Shown in pieces: positions 37,771 to 47,502 of a stretch of 64,000 nt of DNA. A program made the position numbers and the translations under genes. The stretch's first letter is position 1. Every line of letters starts with the position of its first letter. A model generated the notes under the pieces. It was not told the DNA's origin, searched no databases, and worked only from the letters and a program-made list of their open reading frames with translations. The stretch comes from UBA9926 sp023261215. GTDB lineage: Bacteria > Pseudomonadota > Gammaproteobacteria > Pseudomonadales > Azotimanducaceae. Location: the NCBI GenBank assembly GCA_038136035.1, contig JAYPYV010000002.1:62001-126000 (forward strand). The letters are read 5' to 3'.

Positions 37771-39480
37771 ATGAGAGCATCCCAATTTACCATTTCCACC
37801 CTTAAAGAGACGCCGGCAGATGCTGAAATCATCAGTCATCAACTGCTTTTACGCGGCGGCTTTATCAAAAAGTTAGCTTCCGGCATTTATTCTTGGATGC
37901 CATTGGGCCTCAGAGTCCTCAGAAAAATCGAGGCCATTGTCCGTGAGGAAATGGACAAGAGCGGTGCTCAGGAGGTGCTCATGCCGACGTCGCAGCCGGC
38001 GGAGCTCTGGCAGGAATCAGGGCGGTGGAGTCTCTATGACGAAGGTCTGCTGCTCAAATTCAAAGATCGGCACGATCGGGACTTTTGTTTTGGACCCACA
38101 CACGAGGAGGTGATCACGGATATTGCAAGGCAAGAATTACGCAGCCATAAGCAACTCCCTGTGAATTACTACCAGATCCAAACCAAATTTAGAGACGAAA
38201 CCAGACCGAGATTTGGTGTCTTACGCGCTCGTGAATTTATTATGAAGGATGCTTATTCCTTTCATACTGATATGGTCTCACTGGCAGCGACCTACGATCT
38301 GATGCACGTGACTTACTCGCAAATCTTGAGCCGCATGGATCTGAAATTTAGGCCGGTCGCTGCAGATACCGGGAGTATTGGTGGCTCGGCGTCAACTGAG
38401 TTTCATGTGTTAGCCGATTCCGGTGAAGATCTCATCGCCTTCAGCGATCAAAGCGACTACGCTGCCAATATTGAGCTGGCTGAGGCGGTAACGCCGCCAC
38501 CCAGTCCTGCCGAGCATGCTGCACTCAGCAAAGTCGAGACACCTCACCAGAGAACCATCAACGATATTGTTGAATATCTGAGTCTGCCCATCGAGCAAAC
38601 GGTCAAAACGCTCATCGTCGAGGGTGAGAAAGCACCGCTGGTCGCGCTCGTCTTGCGCGGCGACCACACCCTCAACGCTGTGAAAGCAGAGAAGCATCCC
38701 TTGGTCAAAGCGCCCCTTCGAATGGCCAGCGAAGACGCCATTCGAGACGTTTTTGGCGCAGGTCCTGGCTCGCTTGGCCCCGTGCATGCACCCGTTGATG
38801 TGCTCATCGATCGCGCAGTGAGCGTTACCAAAAACTTCTCTTGTGGCGCCAACGAAGACGACTATCACTACGTGAACGTTAATATCGAGCGCGATTTCAC
38901 TCCAGCCGGCATCGCTGACCTTCGCAATGTTGAACCGGGCGACCCATCGCCGGACGGCAAAGGCAAAATAGAAATTAAGCGCGGGATCGAGGTGGGTCAC
39001 ATCTTCCAATTGGGCAACAAATACAGTGCCCCCATGAAGGCGACCGTTCTAGACCAAGAAGGCAAGGCCTTAACCATGATGATGGGGTGCTACGGAATGG
39101 GCATTTCTAGGCTGGTTGGTGCTGCAATTGAACAGAACAACGACGATCGAGGGATTATTTGGCCCAACGCCATTGCGCCCTTCACGGTGGTCTTGATCCC
39201 TGTTAACGCGCACAAATCCGAATTGGTCAGGGAGGTTTCGGAGAGCCTTTACCAATCGCTTCAAGCCACGGGTGTGGAAGTTTTGCTCGACGATCGAGAC
39301 AGCGTCCGTCCTGGTGCGAAATTCAATGACGCTGAGCTCATCGGTATCCCCCACCGAATCGTCATTGGAGAACGCGCCCTGGCTGAGGGGCAAGTTGAGT
39401 ACACAAGCCGAGCCACTGGCGAAACTGAGCTTTGGGCCCAGAGTGAGGCGATTTCGAAGATTCAGGCAAGACTCGCCTAG
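37771..39480 (+). CDS. proS: Prolyl-tRNA synthetase
   Basis: About 569 residues, bacterial type with the editing (INS) domain (about 220-400) between motifs 2 and 3. Motifs TSQPAELWQESGRW, FRDETRPRFGVLRAREFIMKDAYSFH and GCYGMGISRLVGA. The start MRASQFTISTLKETPADAE at 37771 matches the family; the frame opens 24 bases earlier. Stands alone. Confidence 0.97.
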   Translation: MRASQFTISTLKETPADAEIISHQLLLRGGFIKKLASGIYSWMPLGLRVLRKIEAIVREEMDKSGAQEVLMPTSQPAELWQESGRWSLYDEGLLLKFKDRHDRDFCFGPTHEEVITDIARQELRSHKQLPVNYYQIQTKFRDETRPRFGVLRAREFIMKDAYSFHTDMVSLAATYDLMHVTYSQILSRMDLKFRPVAADTGSIGGSASTEFHVLADSGEDLIAFSDQSDYAANIELAEAVTPPPSPAEHAALSKVETPHQRTINDIVEYLSLPIEQTVKTLIVEGEKAPLVALVLRGDHTLNAVKAEKHPLVKAPLRMASEDAIRDVFGAGPGSLGPVHAPVDVLIDRAVSVTKNFSCGANEDDYHYVNVNIERDFTPAGIADLRNVEPGDPSPDGKGKIEIKRGIEVGHIFQLGNKYSAPMKATVLDQEGKALTMMMGCYGMGISRLVGAAIEQNNDDRGIIWPNAIAPFTVVLIPVNAHKSELVREVSESLYQSLQATGVEVLLDDRDSVRPGAKFNDAELIGIPHRIVIGERALAEGQVEYTSRATGETELWAQSEAISKIQARLA

Positions 39481-39680
39481 CCTGATCAGACGCCAAAAAC
39501 TTAACCTCGGTTAACCGGAGTCCCCGCCTCACTCAGTGCACAATCGTGGCGAGTCGCGCTCAATTGCGCCTGGCCTCAACGGGATCTACTTCCGTTGAGG
39601 AGTAAGTCGGGTCTCGGCCCCTCACTCCTTGCGCGCGTTCGCGCGTCACTCGAACGCCAGCAACCCGTCCCTTCCGGCGA

Positions 39681-40214
39681 CTATTCGCTGGCGATCGAAG
39701 TTGCCGCCATTGCGCCCAGGATGGACGCTTGCGTCTGAGGACCCACCAAAATTTGGTGCAGCTCGCCCTTGGGGTTGATCAGCACCGTCGTGGGCAAGAC
39801 TTCTGGCATCGATAGTCCCCAACGGGCAGATGGGTCGCTCGCTAACACTGGGAACTCGATGCCCATTTTTTCAATTGAAGCGCGAGCATCTGCTGGCGCC
39901 GCTGGCGCATCAAAGTCAACACCGAGCACCACCAAGGAATCTGCTCGATCTTCGGCAAGCTCGTTGAGTTCCGGGATCTCAGTAATACATGGACCACACC
40001 AAGTGGCCCAATAGTTAATGACCTGCCACCGACCGACCAACGAGGAAGAGACGATAGAAGGCCCGAGCACGGTATCGTAGGCGACGTTCTCTGCCTCGCG
40101 GTCGCACCCTGAAATCGTCATCACGCAAAGTACCAGCAGGCACCGACGAAAAAGGGACTCAGCCGTTAACCGGCTTATGTGATTAATCGCCATTCTGATC
40201 GAAGATTTGTTCAC
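39681..40214 (-). CDS. TlpA-like thioredoxin lipoprotein
   Basis: A 177-residue periplasmic thioredoxin-fold protein. N-terminal signal with lipobox TISGC (about residue 37), active site WATWCGPCITEIPEL, and cis-proline segment VLPTTVLINPKG. TlpA/ResA-type proteins reduce disulfides in the periplasm, often for cytochrome c or copper-site maturation. GTG start with AGGA upstream; ATG at 40193 is an alternative. No partner gene is next to it. Confidence 0.87.
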   Translation of the reverse strand: MNKSSIRMAINHISRLTAESLFRRCLLVLCVMTISGCDREAENVAYDTVLGPSIVSSSLVGRWQVINYWATWCGPCITEIPELNELAEDRADSLVVLGVDFDAPAAPADARASIEKMGIEFPVLASDPSARWGLSMPEVLPTTVLINPKGELHQILVGPQTQASILGAMAATSIASE

Positions 40215-40411
40215 TGGTTCCTATCTCTTTCGTCTCTTTTCCGATCGAACGGCTATTCTTCTACCTAACAAAAACATCGCCCAACCCATCGCGGGACGCG
40301 CCGGGCGAACCGCTTCATCGGCGCTCGTCGTTCAACCAAAGAACATCGAATTGCTTTAACTGCGACTCACGGTTCTTAAGTACGCGTTTGGCGCTGTCAA
40401 AGATCGTTCAC

Positions 40412-40441
40412 AAAAAAACCGCGGGGGTGAACTGGACCGCG
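40412..40441 (-). terminator. Possible terminator after yihY
   Basis: On the minus strand a five-bp GC stem (CGCGG and CCGCG, 12-base loop) is followed by seven T, about 50 bases after the yihY stop. The stem is short, so this is tentative. Confidence 0.4.
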
Positions 40442-40490
40442 CCCCTCAAGACCGGCCATCAGTTCAAGTTAAGCGCCCATGGCTTTCCTT

Positions 40491-41705
40491 TTATGGTGTC
40501 CCATTAGCCGCCTCATCAACCCGCAGATCGGCGAGCTGTGCATCGAGCAATTGCGTCTCATCGGACAACGCAGCCAACCAGCGCGATGCAAGTGAGGCGA
40601 TGTCACGCTCTGTCGACGCCGATACCACCGCAAGCTCTTCGGACGAGGGTCTCTGCAGTTTGAGTGATGCCAAGAATCTTCTGAGCGTTAAATCCTTGAG
40701 GCTTTTCCCAAGCACCACATCATCCGTATCGGTCTCTACCAAAAGCCCTGCGTCGATTAGATTTTCGACCGTGGTCTCAGCACGCCGCCCCATAAAGACA
40801 GACCGCGTGCTTAGTTGGCTTAAAACAGCCTCTTTCTTTCGGCCCGAATCGAAGCCCTCCTGAAACAGGAAAAGTGCTTGTAGATGCCTCATAACCTCCT
40901 CGGCGTTTACCGATAGCGATGACTCGCCCTGCCCATAACCGAGCGTTTTGGTCAGCTCGGCGCCAATCAACACAATCGACCAGGAGATATAAATCCAAAG
41001 TAACAAAATGGGGAACGTTGCAAACGCGCCGTAAACCACCTGAAACGACGAGGCCGCGATAAAACTTGAAAAGACCCATTTCGCAATTTCTGCGAGCACG
41101 CTCGCTAATGCACCACCAAGCAGCGCATGTTCGATTTGAACTGGCGTATTGGGAATCAACCAAAAAGCCAGTGACATTAGTCCGCAATTAAACAAGATAG
41201 GCAGGACCTTGAGTATCCAAGGCGAATCAGACACATCGGAGATCAGCGGCAGACTTAAAACATAGGTGGTCATCGCAAGCGTCGCGACCAGCATCAGTGG
41301 CGCCAACGTCAGAATCGCCCAGTAGGTCAGTAAGCGCTGAACGCCATGCCTTGCCCGCGCCACACGCCAAATCTTATTGAACGATTGCTCAACGGTGAAC
41401 AGCATCCAAAGGGCGCTTGCTGCCAAAATAATCAAGCTCGGTACACTGAGGCTTTTCGCTTGTTCTGAGAATTGCCCCAAATAGGCTTGAATCGAACCGA
41501 CGCTGTCCGGCACGATGTTTGAAAAGACGAACGCTTCAAACTCTAGCCAGAGCCCTTGAAAGGCATCAAAGGCCGTGAGGACCATGTAGGCCAGCGCAAT
41601 GGTGGGCACCAAAGCAAACAGCGTTTGATAGGTCAGTGCTTTGGCGACTGAGCTGCAACCATCAGCCCCAAAATTCTGAGCCACGGCTTGGAACAATGCC
41701 CTCAT
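40491..41705 (-). CDS. yihY: YihY/virulence factor BrkB family membrane protein
   Basis: About 404 residues: six transmembrane segments in the first 290 residues (KALTYQTLFALVPTIALAY is the family opening) and a C-terminal cytoplasmic winged-helix-like extension of about 110 residues. Once called RNase BN in error; the function remains unsettled. Start at ATG 41705; a TTG at 41726 with AAGGGG upstream is also plausible. Longer frames would overlap the divergent arsC-like gene. Confidence 0.85.
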   Translation of the reverse strand: MRALFQAVAQNFGADGCSSVAKALTYQTLFALVPTIALAYMVLTAFDAFQGLWLEFEAFVFSNIVPDSVGSIQAYLGQFSEQAKSLSVPSLIILAASALWMLFTVEQSFNKIWRVARARHGVQRLLTYWAILTLAPLMLVATLAMTTYVLSLPLISDVSDSPWILKVLPILFNCGLMSLAFWLIPNTPVQIEHALLGGALASVLAEIAKWVFSSFIAASSFQVVYGAFATFPILLLWIYISWSIVLIGAELTKTLGYGQGESSLSVNAEEVMRHLQALFLFQEGFDSGRKKEAVLSQLSTRSVFMGRRAETTVENLIDAGLLVETDTDDVVLGKSLKDLTLRRFLASLKLQRPSSEELAVVSASTERDIASLASRWLAALSDETQLLDAQLADLRVDEAANGTP

Positions 41706-41761
41706 ACTGCGATAGTTACCCAACAACCTGACCCCTTTTCTTTGCCTCAAGGATTGACGCA

Positions 41762-42124
41762 GTGACCCCGAAACCCATCTTATTTCATAATCCTGACTGT
41801 TCGAAATCAAGGGCCACCCTAGAACTCTTGGATCAGGCTGGCATCGACTATGAAGTGCGTCTGTACCTAGAAACGCCTTTGAATCTTAATGAACTCGATG
41901 CAGTCTCGTCTGCTCTGGAGGACGGCGCAAGCGCAATCTTGCGCGAAGAAGACGCGGTCAAAGCCAATCCCAACCTTGATCCAGCAACCCTTGATGAGGC
42001 GGCGCGCCTTCAACTCATCGCGGATCAACCCGTTTTGATGCAGCGTCCCATTGTCATGCGAGGCCAGCGAGCGAAAATCGGGCGCCCGCCCGAATCAGTC
42101 CTGAACTTGTTCAGCGACGTTTAA
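41762..42124 (+). CDS. ArsC/Spx family reductase-like protein (YfgD type)
   Basis: A 120-residue glutaredoxin-fold protein with the nucleophilic cysteine in HNPDCSKSRATLELL and the conserved LMQRPIVMRGQRAKIGRPPE. It resembles E. coli YfgD, annotated as a glutaredoxin-dependent arsenate reductase. No other ars genes are near, so arsenic resistance is not shown. GTG start, divergent from yihY. Confidence 0.87.
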   Translation: MTPKPILFHNPDCSKSRATLELLDQAGIDYEVRLYLETPLNLNELDAVSSALEDGASAILREEDAVKANPNLDPATLDEAARLQLIADQPVLMQRPIVMRGQRAKIGRPPESVLNLFSDV

Positions 42125-42264
42125 CGCCCAGAAGCGATCGCTAAGATTAACTCTTTTTAATTGGGTCGGATTACGGAAGACTCCCATTTCGAGATGCGCC
42201 AACGGCACCCCTTTGGGCTTCGCTAGGCCTATGACGGACCGATGGTTTAAGGAAAGGGGTTCAA

Positions 42265-42642
42265 CTAATGAACGATCTTGGGTACCTGCCGCTCGGATTT
42301 ACGCTCCACCTCGCCCGAGGACGACAGCACCCGTTCGTTGTCGCTGCCTCGATCTCGGCTCCTGACCTCATAACGGCGAGTGACAATTTCACCATCGAGC
42401 ACGTCGGGGAGCTCCGTTAAAAAGGTCTCCATGTGAGGGGTCTCAAAATGGTCTTGAAGGGCCTCAATTGATTCCCATTCTTGAAACAGTAGAAATTCAG
42501 TCTCGGAGGACAACGCCGCGTAGAACTCATAAGTCAGGCACCCTGGTTCCTCTCGGGAAAGAATGGCCATATCCTCCATCAGCTTCAATGCACGCTGACG
42601 AGAGTCTGCTCGGATCGGAAATACGCCATGAACGATAATCAT
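42265..42642 (-). CDS. Antibiotic biosynthesis monooxygenase (ABM) domain protein
   Basis: About 125 residues: a ferredoxin-like ABM domain (MIIVHGVFPI, EPGCLTYEFYAA, FLLFQEWESIEALQDHFETPHM; residues 1-95) and a charged C-terminal tail of 30 residues. Relatives such as YgiN oxidise quinols or act on reactive small molecules. It lies 68 bp after the SDR gene, on the same strand and perhaps in the same transcript. Confidence 0.85.
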   Translation of the reverse strand: MIIVHGVFPIRADSRQRALKLMEDMAILSREEPGCLTYEFYAALSSETEFLLFQEWESIEALQDHFETPHMETFLTELPDVLDGEIVTRRYEVRSRDRGSDNERVLSSSGEVERKSERQVPKIVH

Positions 42643-42710
42643 TGCGGGATTATAGCACCGCAGCGCTGCCCATGATGTTGCACGCATTGTGCGGAGTATT
42701 GCATGACGCG

Positions 42711-43490
42711 TTACACGCCGTTCTCAGCTTCGCGATGGACGGAAAAGGGAGACCAGGTTTGTGCAACCGGCATCAGCTCAATTTGGTTGACGTTGACATG
42801 GGGGGGACGCATGGCAACCCAAAGGATCACTTCAGCGACGTCCTCCGCAGACAGCGGCTGCATACCCTCGTAAACCGCAGCCGCTTTGGCTTCATCCCCA
42901 CTGAAACGGACGACGGAAAACTCGGTTTCACACATGCCCGGCTCTATGACCGTGGTTCTAACCCCTTTACCGAGGAGGTCCGCTCGTAAGTTCCTCGAGA
43001 ATTGCTGCACAAACGCTTTCGTCCCGCCATAAACATTTCCGCCAGGATAAGGCCAATTGGCGGCGACCGAGCCCATATTGATAATGTGGCCCACGCCCTG
43101 AGCCACCATGATCGGCAGGCAAGCCCGAGTACAGTACATCAAGCCCTTAATGTTGGTATCGACCATGATTTCCCAATCTTCAAGATCGGTCTCGTGGGCA
43201 CCACTTAACCCTAACGCCAAGCCCGCGTTATTGAGCAATACGACGGGCGAGGCAAAACCGTCAGGTAACGACTCGAACGCCGCAAAAACAGCCTCCTGAT
43301 CGCGAACATCCAATTTAACCGTGTGGCAGGGCGTTAAGGCTGAAAGCTCTTCCGCCAATTCGGCAAGGCGTTCTTCTCGACGTGCCATCAGCACCAGCGG
43401 AAATCCAGCCTTTGCAAAGCCGCGAGCAGCAGCCTGGCCAAACCCTGAGCTTGCCCCGGTAATGACCACACTGCCCTGGTCAGCGTTCAT
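42711..43490 (-). CDS. Short-chain dehydrogenase (YdfG-like)
   Basis: A 259-residue classical SDR: cofactor motif GASSGFG, NNAG, and active site YGGTK with the serine in NMGSVAANWPYPGG. MARREERL after the second strand favours NADP. It resembles YdfG, which acts on serine, 3-hydroxypropionate and malonic semialdehyde. Its ATG overlaps the stop of the acyl-CoA synthetase gene (ATGA), so the two are translated together. Confidence 0.87.
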   Translation of the reverse strand: MNADQGSVVITGASSGFGQAAARGFAKAGFPLVLMARREERLAELAEELSALTPCHTVKLDVRDQEAVFAAFESLPDGFASPVVLLNNAGLALGLSGAHETDLEDWEIMVDTNIKGLMYCTRACLPIMVAQGVGHIINMGSVAANWPYPGGNVYGGTKAFVQQFSRNLRADLLGKGVRTTVIEPGMCETEFSVVRFSGDEAKAAAVYEGMQPLSAEDVAEVILWVAMRPPHVNVNQIELMPVAQTWSPFSVHREAENGV

Positions 43491-45552
43491 CCAGCGTTAC
43501 CCTGACCAACACCGACACCGAGCATCGCCGTTCTTATTTCATCCAAGATCGCAGGATCATCAANNNNNNNNNNNNNNNNNNNNNNNNNNNNNNNNNNNNN
43601 NNNNNNNNNNNNNNNNNNNNNNNNNNNNNNNNNNNNNNNNNNNNNNNNNNNNNNNNNNNNNNNACACCGACACCGAGCATCGCCGTTCTTATTTCATCCA
43701 AGATCGCAGGATCATCAATCGTTGCGGGCACATCCACAAACTGATGGTCGGCGATTTGTCGCATCGTCTTGCGCAAGATTTTGCCTGAGCGTGTCTTGGG
43801 CAGTCGTTGCACGGAGACCAATTTTTTGAAATTGGCGAAGGCGCCGATCGTTGAGCGAACCATCTGGATCAATTCTGTCGATATCTCATCCATGGATTGG
43901 TTGGCACCGTCTTTTAGCACCAGAAGACCCAATGGCACCTGCCCCTTGTCCTCATCCGCGATCCCTATCACGGCACATTCCGCGACAGCCTGATGTTCTG
44001 AGACCACGGCTTCCATCTCACCCGTGGACAATCGATGACCCGCCACGTTGATCACGTCATCGGTTCGGCCGGTGATGTAAAGATAGCCTTCCTCATCAAT
44101 GTAGCCACCGTCCCCGGTGTGGTAGTAACCCGGATATTCTGTGAGATAAGCCTCGATAAGTCGGGCGTGATGATTCCATACCGTGGGTAGACAGCCCGGC
44201 GGTAGGGGCAATGATAAGACCACCGCGCCGGTTTCATTTGGCGCACAGGGATTCAACGCGTCATCCACAATCTTGACTTCATACCCTGGGATCGTGAGCC
44301 CTGCACTGCCAACCTTAATCGGCAGATCAGCCTTAAAACCCTGAGGCACGCCCGCGACCGGGCTTCCCGTTTCCGTCTGCCACCAGTGATCCACCACTGG
44401 CACGGAGACTCGATCTGCGAGCCAGTGATAAGTCGCAGGATCGGTTCGCTCACCCGCTAAAAACAATGCCTTCAACGCACTTAAATTGTACTGCTTGATC
44501 AGCGCACCCTCTGGATCTTCTTTCCGAATGGCGCGAAAGGCCGTAGGCGCAGTGAAAAAGATGTTCACTTTGTGCTCGGCCATCACTCGCCAGAAGGTGC
44601 CTGCATCCGGCGTTCGAACGGGCTTACCCTCAAACAAAAGCGTCGTGCATCCCATCAACAGGGGCGCGTAGACGATATAGGAATGACCCACCACCCAGCC
44701 GACATCTGATGCTGCCCAAAAGACGTCGCCAGGCTCGGCACCATAGAGCACCTTCATACTGTGCATGAGCGCGACCGCATGCCCCCCATGATCGCGAACG
44801 ACGCCTTTGGGTTTACCCGTTGTGCCCGACGTGTAAAGAATATAAAGCGGGTCGGTTGCGTTCACTTCAACCCACGCATGAGGCTCAGCCCGGCTGACGG
44901 TCTCGCGCCAATCTAAATCTCCAGCTTTTAAGCGGTAGGGCACTTCGGGCCTCGCCAGAACGAGACGTGCCGATACCTTATGCTCAGCGAGCTCACACGC
45001 TGCATCCACGAGGGGTAGGTAGGGAATCGCTTGCTCGAATTCAATGCCGCAGGTGGCCGTCAGCAACACCTTGGGCGTCGCGTCATCGATACGTGTTGCC
45101 AACTCTCTGGGCGCAAACCCACCGAAAACCACCGAATGAATCGCGCCAAGTCTCGCGCAAGCCAGCATGGCAAAGGCGGCCTCAGGCACCATAGGCAGAT
45201 AGATGATGACGCGATCGCCGAATCCCACACCCATCGCCGAAAGTGCCCCAGCCAAGCGTTCTACTTCTGCGAGTAATTCTTGGTATGTCCAGCGCTGAAC
45301 CGTTTGGGTCACTGGCGAGTCATAGATCAATGCCACTTGTTCACCGCGACCGCTCTGGACCTGATGATCCAGCGCTAAAAACGCAGTATTCAGCACCCCG
45401 TCCGGGAAGTAATCAGCTAATCCATCCTCTCGAATGCGGGACACCACTGCGGGCTTTTTAAACCACGCCAACTCATCCGCTTGCTTTTGCCAATACGCAT
45501 CAGACCCAGCGGCCCACTCAGCGTATTGCTCGTGGTAATCAGCCCCCATCAT
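43487..45552 (-). CDS. Propionyl-CoA synthetase-like (PrpE/ACSS3) acyl-CoA ligase, split only by a false gap
   Basis: An AMP-forming acyl-CoA synthetase: ATP loop YTSGTTGKPKG, the PrpE-style ARLGAIHSVVFGGFAPRELA, hinge YLYITGRTDDVINVAGHRLS and C-terminal lysine RSGKILRK. It would activate acetate, propionate or a related short acid. The coordinates span a 100-N gap flanked by identical 55-bp ends; deleting the 155 extra bases gives an unbroken 636-residue frame ending GQGNAG and TGA at 43487, overlapping the SDR start. The first ATG overlaps the stop of the AMACR-like gene (TGATG). Confidence 0.87.
43509..43718. other. False scaffold gap: 100 N between two copies of the same 55 bp
   Basis: 43509-43563 and 43664-43718 are identical with 100 N between (43564-43663). 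As at 27.8 kb, these are unmerged contig ends, and merging them restores the acyl-CoA synthetase frame. Confidence 0.95.
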
Positions 45553-46685
45553 CAGGATGCTTCTGATGCCACCTGATCAGAAAGCAATTGCTCGACTTCA
45601 GCCGCACCATAACCCGCCGATTCCAGCACGGCCCGGGTGTCCTGACCCGGTTTTCGTGAGGCGGTGGATAATTGGGGCGACGTTCTAGAGAATCTCGGCG
45701 AGGGTGCCGGTTGAACCACACCATCGAGATTCTGGAACGTTTGTCTGGCCGCGTTATGCGGGTGACTCGCGACCTCTGAAATTGATAGCACGGGCGCGAA
45801 ACAGACGTCCGAGCCTTCCATGATGGCGCACCATTCATCCCGTGTCTTGGTCTTAAAGACTTCAGTCAATTTCGATTGCAGCGCGGGCCAATGTTGCTGA
45901 TTCATTTGTGGCGCGAACTCTTCAGCGCTCAAACCCGCTTTTTCAATAAGCAAGGCGTAGAACTGAGGTTCGATGGACCCAAGAGAAATGTATTTCCCAT
46001 CGCTGGTCTCATAGGTGCCGTAAAAGTGCGCGCCACCATCGAGCATATTGCTGGCCCGCTCTTCCTTGAAGACTCCGCCCGCGTACATCGTGAAAAACAT
46101 CGCCATGAGGGTCGCCGCACCGTCAACCATGGCCGCATCCACCACTTGGCCCTTGCCTGATTTGTTCGCTTCGAGCATGCCGCAGGCCAGACCGAAGGCC
46201 AGCAACATTCCACCACCCCCAAAGTCGCCGACCAAGTTAAGGGGAGGAACCGGTTTGCCCCCCTTTGGACCAATGGCATGCAGCGCGCCCGCCAGCGAAA
46301 TATAGTTAATGTCGTGTCCAGCGGCCTGGGCCATGGGACCCTCTTGACCCCACCCCGTCATCCGACCGTAGACCAGCTTGGGATTCCGTGCCATGCAGTC
46401 CTCTGGGCCCAATCCAAGGCGTTCTGTTACGCCGGGTCTGAAGCCTTCGAACAAGGCATCGGCGCTCTCGCAAAGCTTCAGCACCACCTCTTTCGCTTCC
46501 GGCTTCTTTAAATCAAGCGCGATCGACTGTCGCCCACGACCCAGCACATCTTGGCCTCTCGCTGTCGCCCCATAGCGATCGATCCGAATCACCTCAGCGC
46601 CCATATCGGCAAGCATCATGCCGCAAAAAGGCCCCGGTCCAATGCCAGCGAGCTCAATGATTCGATATCCGGATAACGGCCCCAT
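45552..46685 (-). CDS. CaiB/BaiF CoA-transferase family protein (alpha-methylacyl-CoA racemase-like)
   Basis: About 377 residues of the family III CoA-transferase fold. Motifs FCGMMLADMGAEVIRID near the N-terminus, GRMTGWGQEGPMAQAAGHD (with the His-Asp of racemases), and DAAMVDGAATLMAMF fit AMACR, which inverts the 2-methyl centre of branched acyl-CoA esters. The start at 46685 is supported by GGAGG seven bases upstream. Coupled to the PrpE-like ligase and SDR, suggesting use of a methyl-branched or 3-hydroxy short acid. Confidence 0.87.
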   Translation of the reverse strand: MGPLSGYRIIELAGIGPGPFCGMMLADMGAEVIRIDRYGATARGQDVLGRGRQSIALDLKKPEAKEVVLKLCESADALFEGFRPGVTERLGLGPEDCMARNPKLVYGRMTGWGQEGPMAQAAGHDINYISLAGALHAIGPKGGKPVPPLNLVGDFGGGGMLLAFGLACGMLEANKSGKGQVVDAAMVDGAATLMAMFFTMYAGGVFKEERASNMLDGGAHFYGTYETSDGKYISLGSIEPQFYALLIEKAGLSAEEFAPQMNQQHWPALQSKLTEVFKTKTRDEWCAIMEGSDVCFAPVLSISEVASHPHNAARQTFQNLDGVVQPAPSPRFSRTSPQLSTASRKPGQDTRAVLESAGYGAAEVEQLLSDQVASEAS

Positions 46686-46839
46686 GAGAATTCCTCCACT
46701 GATAAGAGCGACCATTTATGCACAAGTGCTCCTGCCAGCGCAATAAATGGCCTGGGTTGTCACTCATCCGAGCATCCGAAGGTGGAAAGGATTTTGGAAG
46801 GCCATCCGCAACGCGGTATCCTCTGCGGACCCATTCACG

Positions 46840-47502
46840 ATGATCCTTCAAATCATGCTTGATCACATCCTCATAGAACCCGACCAACCGACCGCTGGGG
46901 CAGTGATTTTTCTCCATGGCCTGGGCGCTGACGGTCACGATTTCGAGCCCATCGTGCCGGAGCTCAAAATTGATGACCTGAATCTGCGTTTTATATTCCC
47001 TCACGCCCCAGAGCGTGCCATCACGATTAACAACGGCGAGACCATGCGAGCCTGGTACGACTTCGTGCCACACTCTGAAACTTCGGGCGCTGAGGATATC
47101 AAGGCGTCGGCGCAATTGATCCAAGCCCTCATCCAAGACCAAATGGACCAGGGCATTGCGCCCAACAAAATCATCCTTGCAGGGTTCTCTCAAGGGGGCG
47201 TCATGGCACTCGAGGTCGGACTGAGGCAGCCGACTCGAATTGCCGGTGTCGTTGGCCTATCCACCTACTTACATGACGCCAACGCGACCGAGCGCGAGCG
47301 TACCGATGCCAATCTCGGCATTCCCATCTTTCTCGGGCATGGCAGGATGGATCCGATGATCCCAATCATGCGGGCCGCAACGTCGAGGGAAAACCTGATT
47401 CGCATGGCTTACGACGTCGAGTGGCACGATTACCCCATGGGCCATCAAGTTTGCATGGAGGAGATCGAGGATCTCGCTCAATTCATCCGCCGATGCCTAT
47501 GA
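46840..47502 (+). CDS. Alpha/beta hydrolase, carboxylesterase/phospholipase family
   Basis: About 220 residues. Oxyanion loop FLHGLGADGHDF, nucleophile GFSQGGVM, and the closing MGHQVCMEEI with the histidine of the triad. The family hydrolyses short-chain esters and lysophospholipids. Start at ATG 46840; ATG 46855 is possible. Its stop overlaps the miaE start (ATGA). Confidence 0.9.
   Translation: MILQIMLDHILIEPDQPTAGAVIFLHGLGADGHDFEPIVPELKIDDLNLRFIFPHAPERAITINNGETMRAWYDFVPHSETSGAEDIKASAQLIQALIQDQMDQGIAPNKIILAGFSQGGVMALEVGLRQPTRIAGVVGLSTYLHDANATERERTDANLGIPIFLGHGRMDPMIPIMRAATSRENLIRMAYDVEWHDYPMGHQVCMEEIEDLAQFIRRCL

Noticed and set aside
38410..39009. 199-codon frame on the minus strand within proS
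   Set aside because: Wholly antisense to the well-conserved prolyl-tRNA synthetase; a coding shadow.
39574..39600. Nine-bp inverted repeat between proS and the TlpA-like gene as a terminator
   Set aside because: The stem is perfect but neither strand has a T-run after it, so it is not an intrinsic terminator. Left unassigned.
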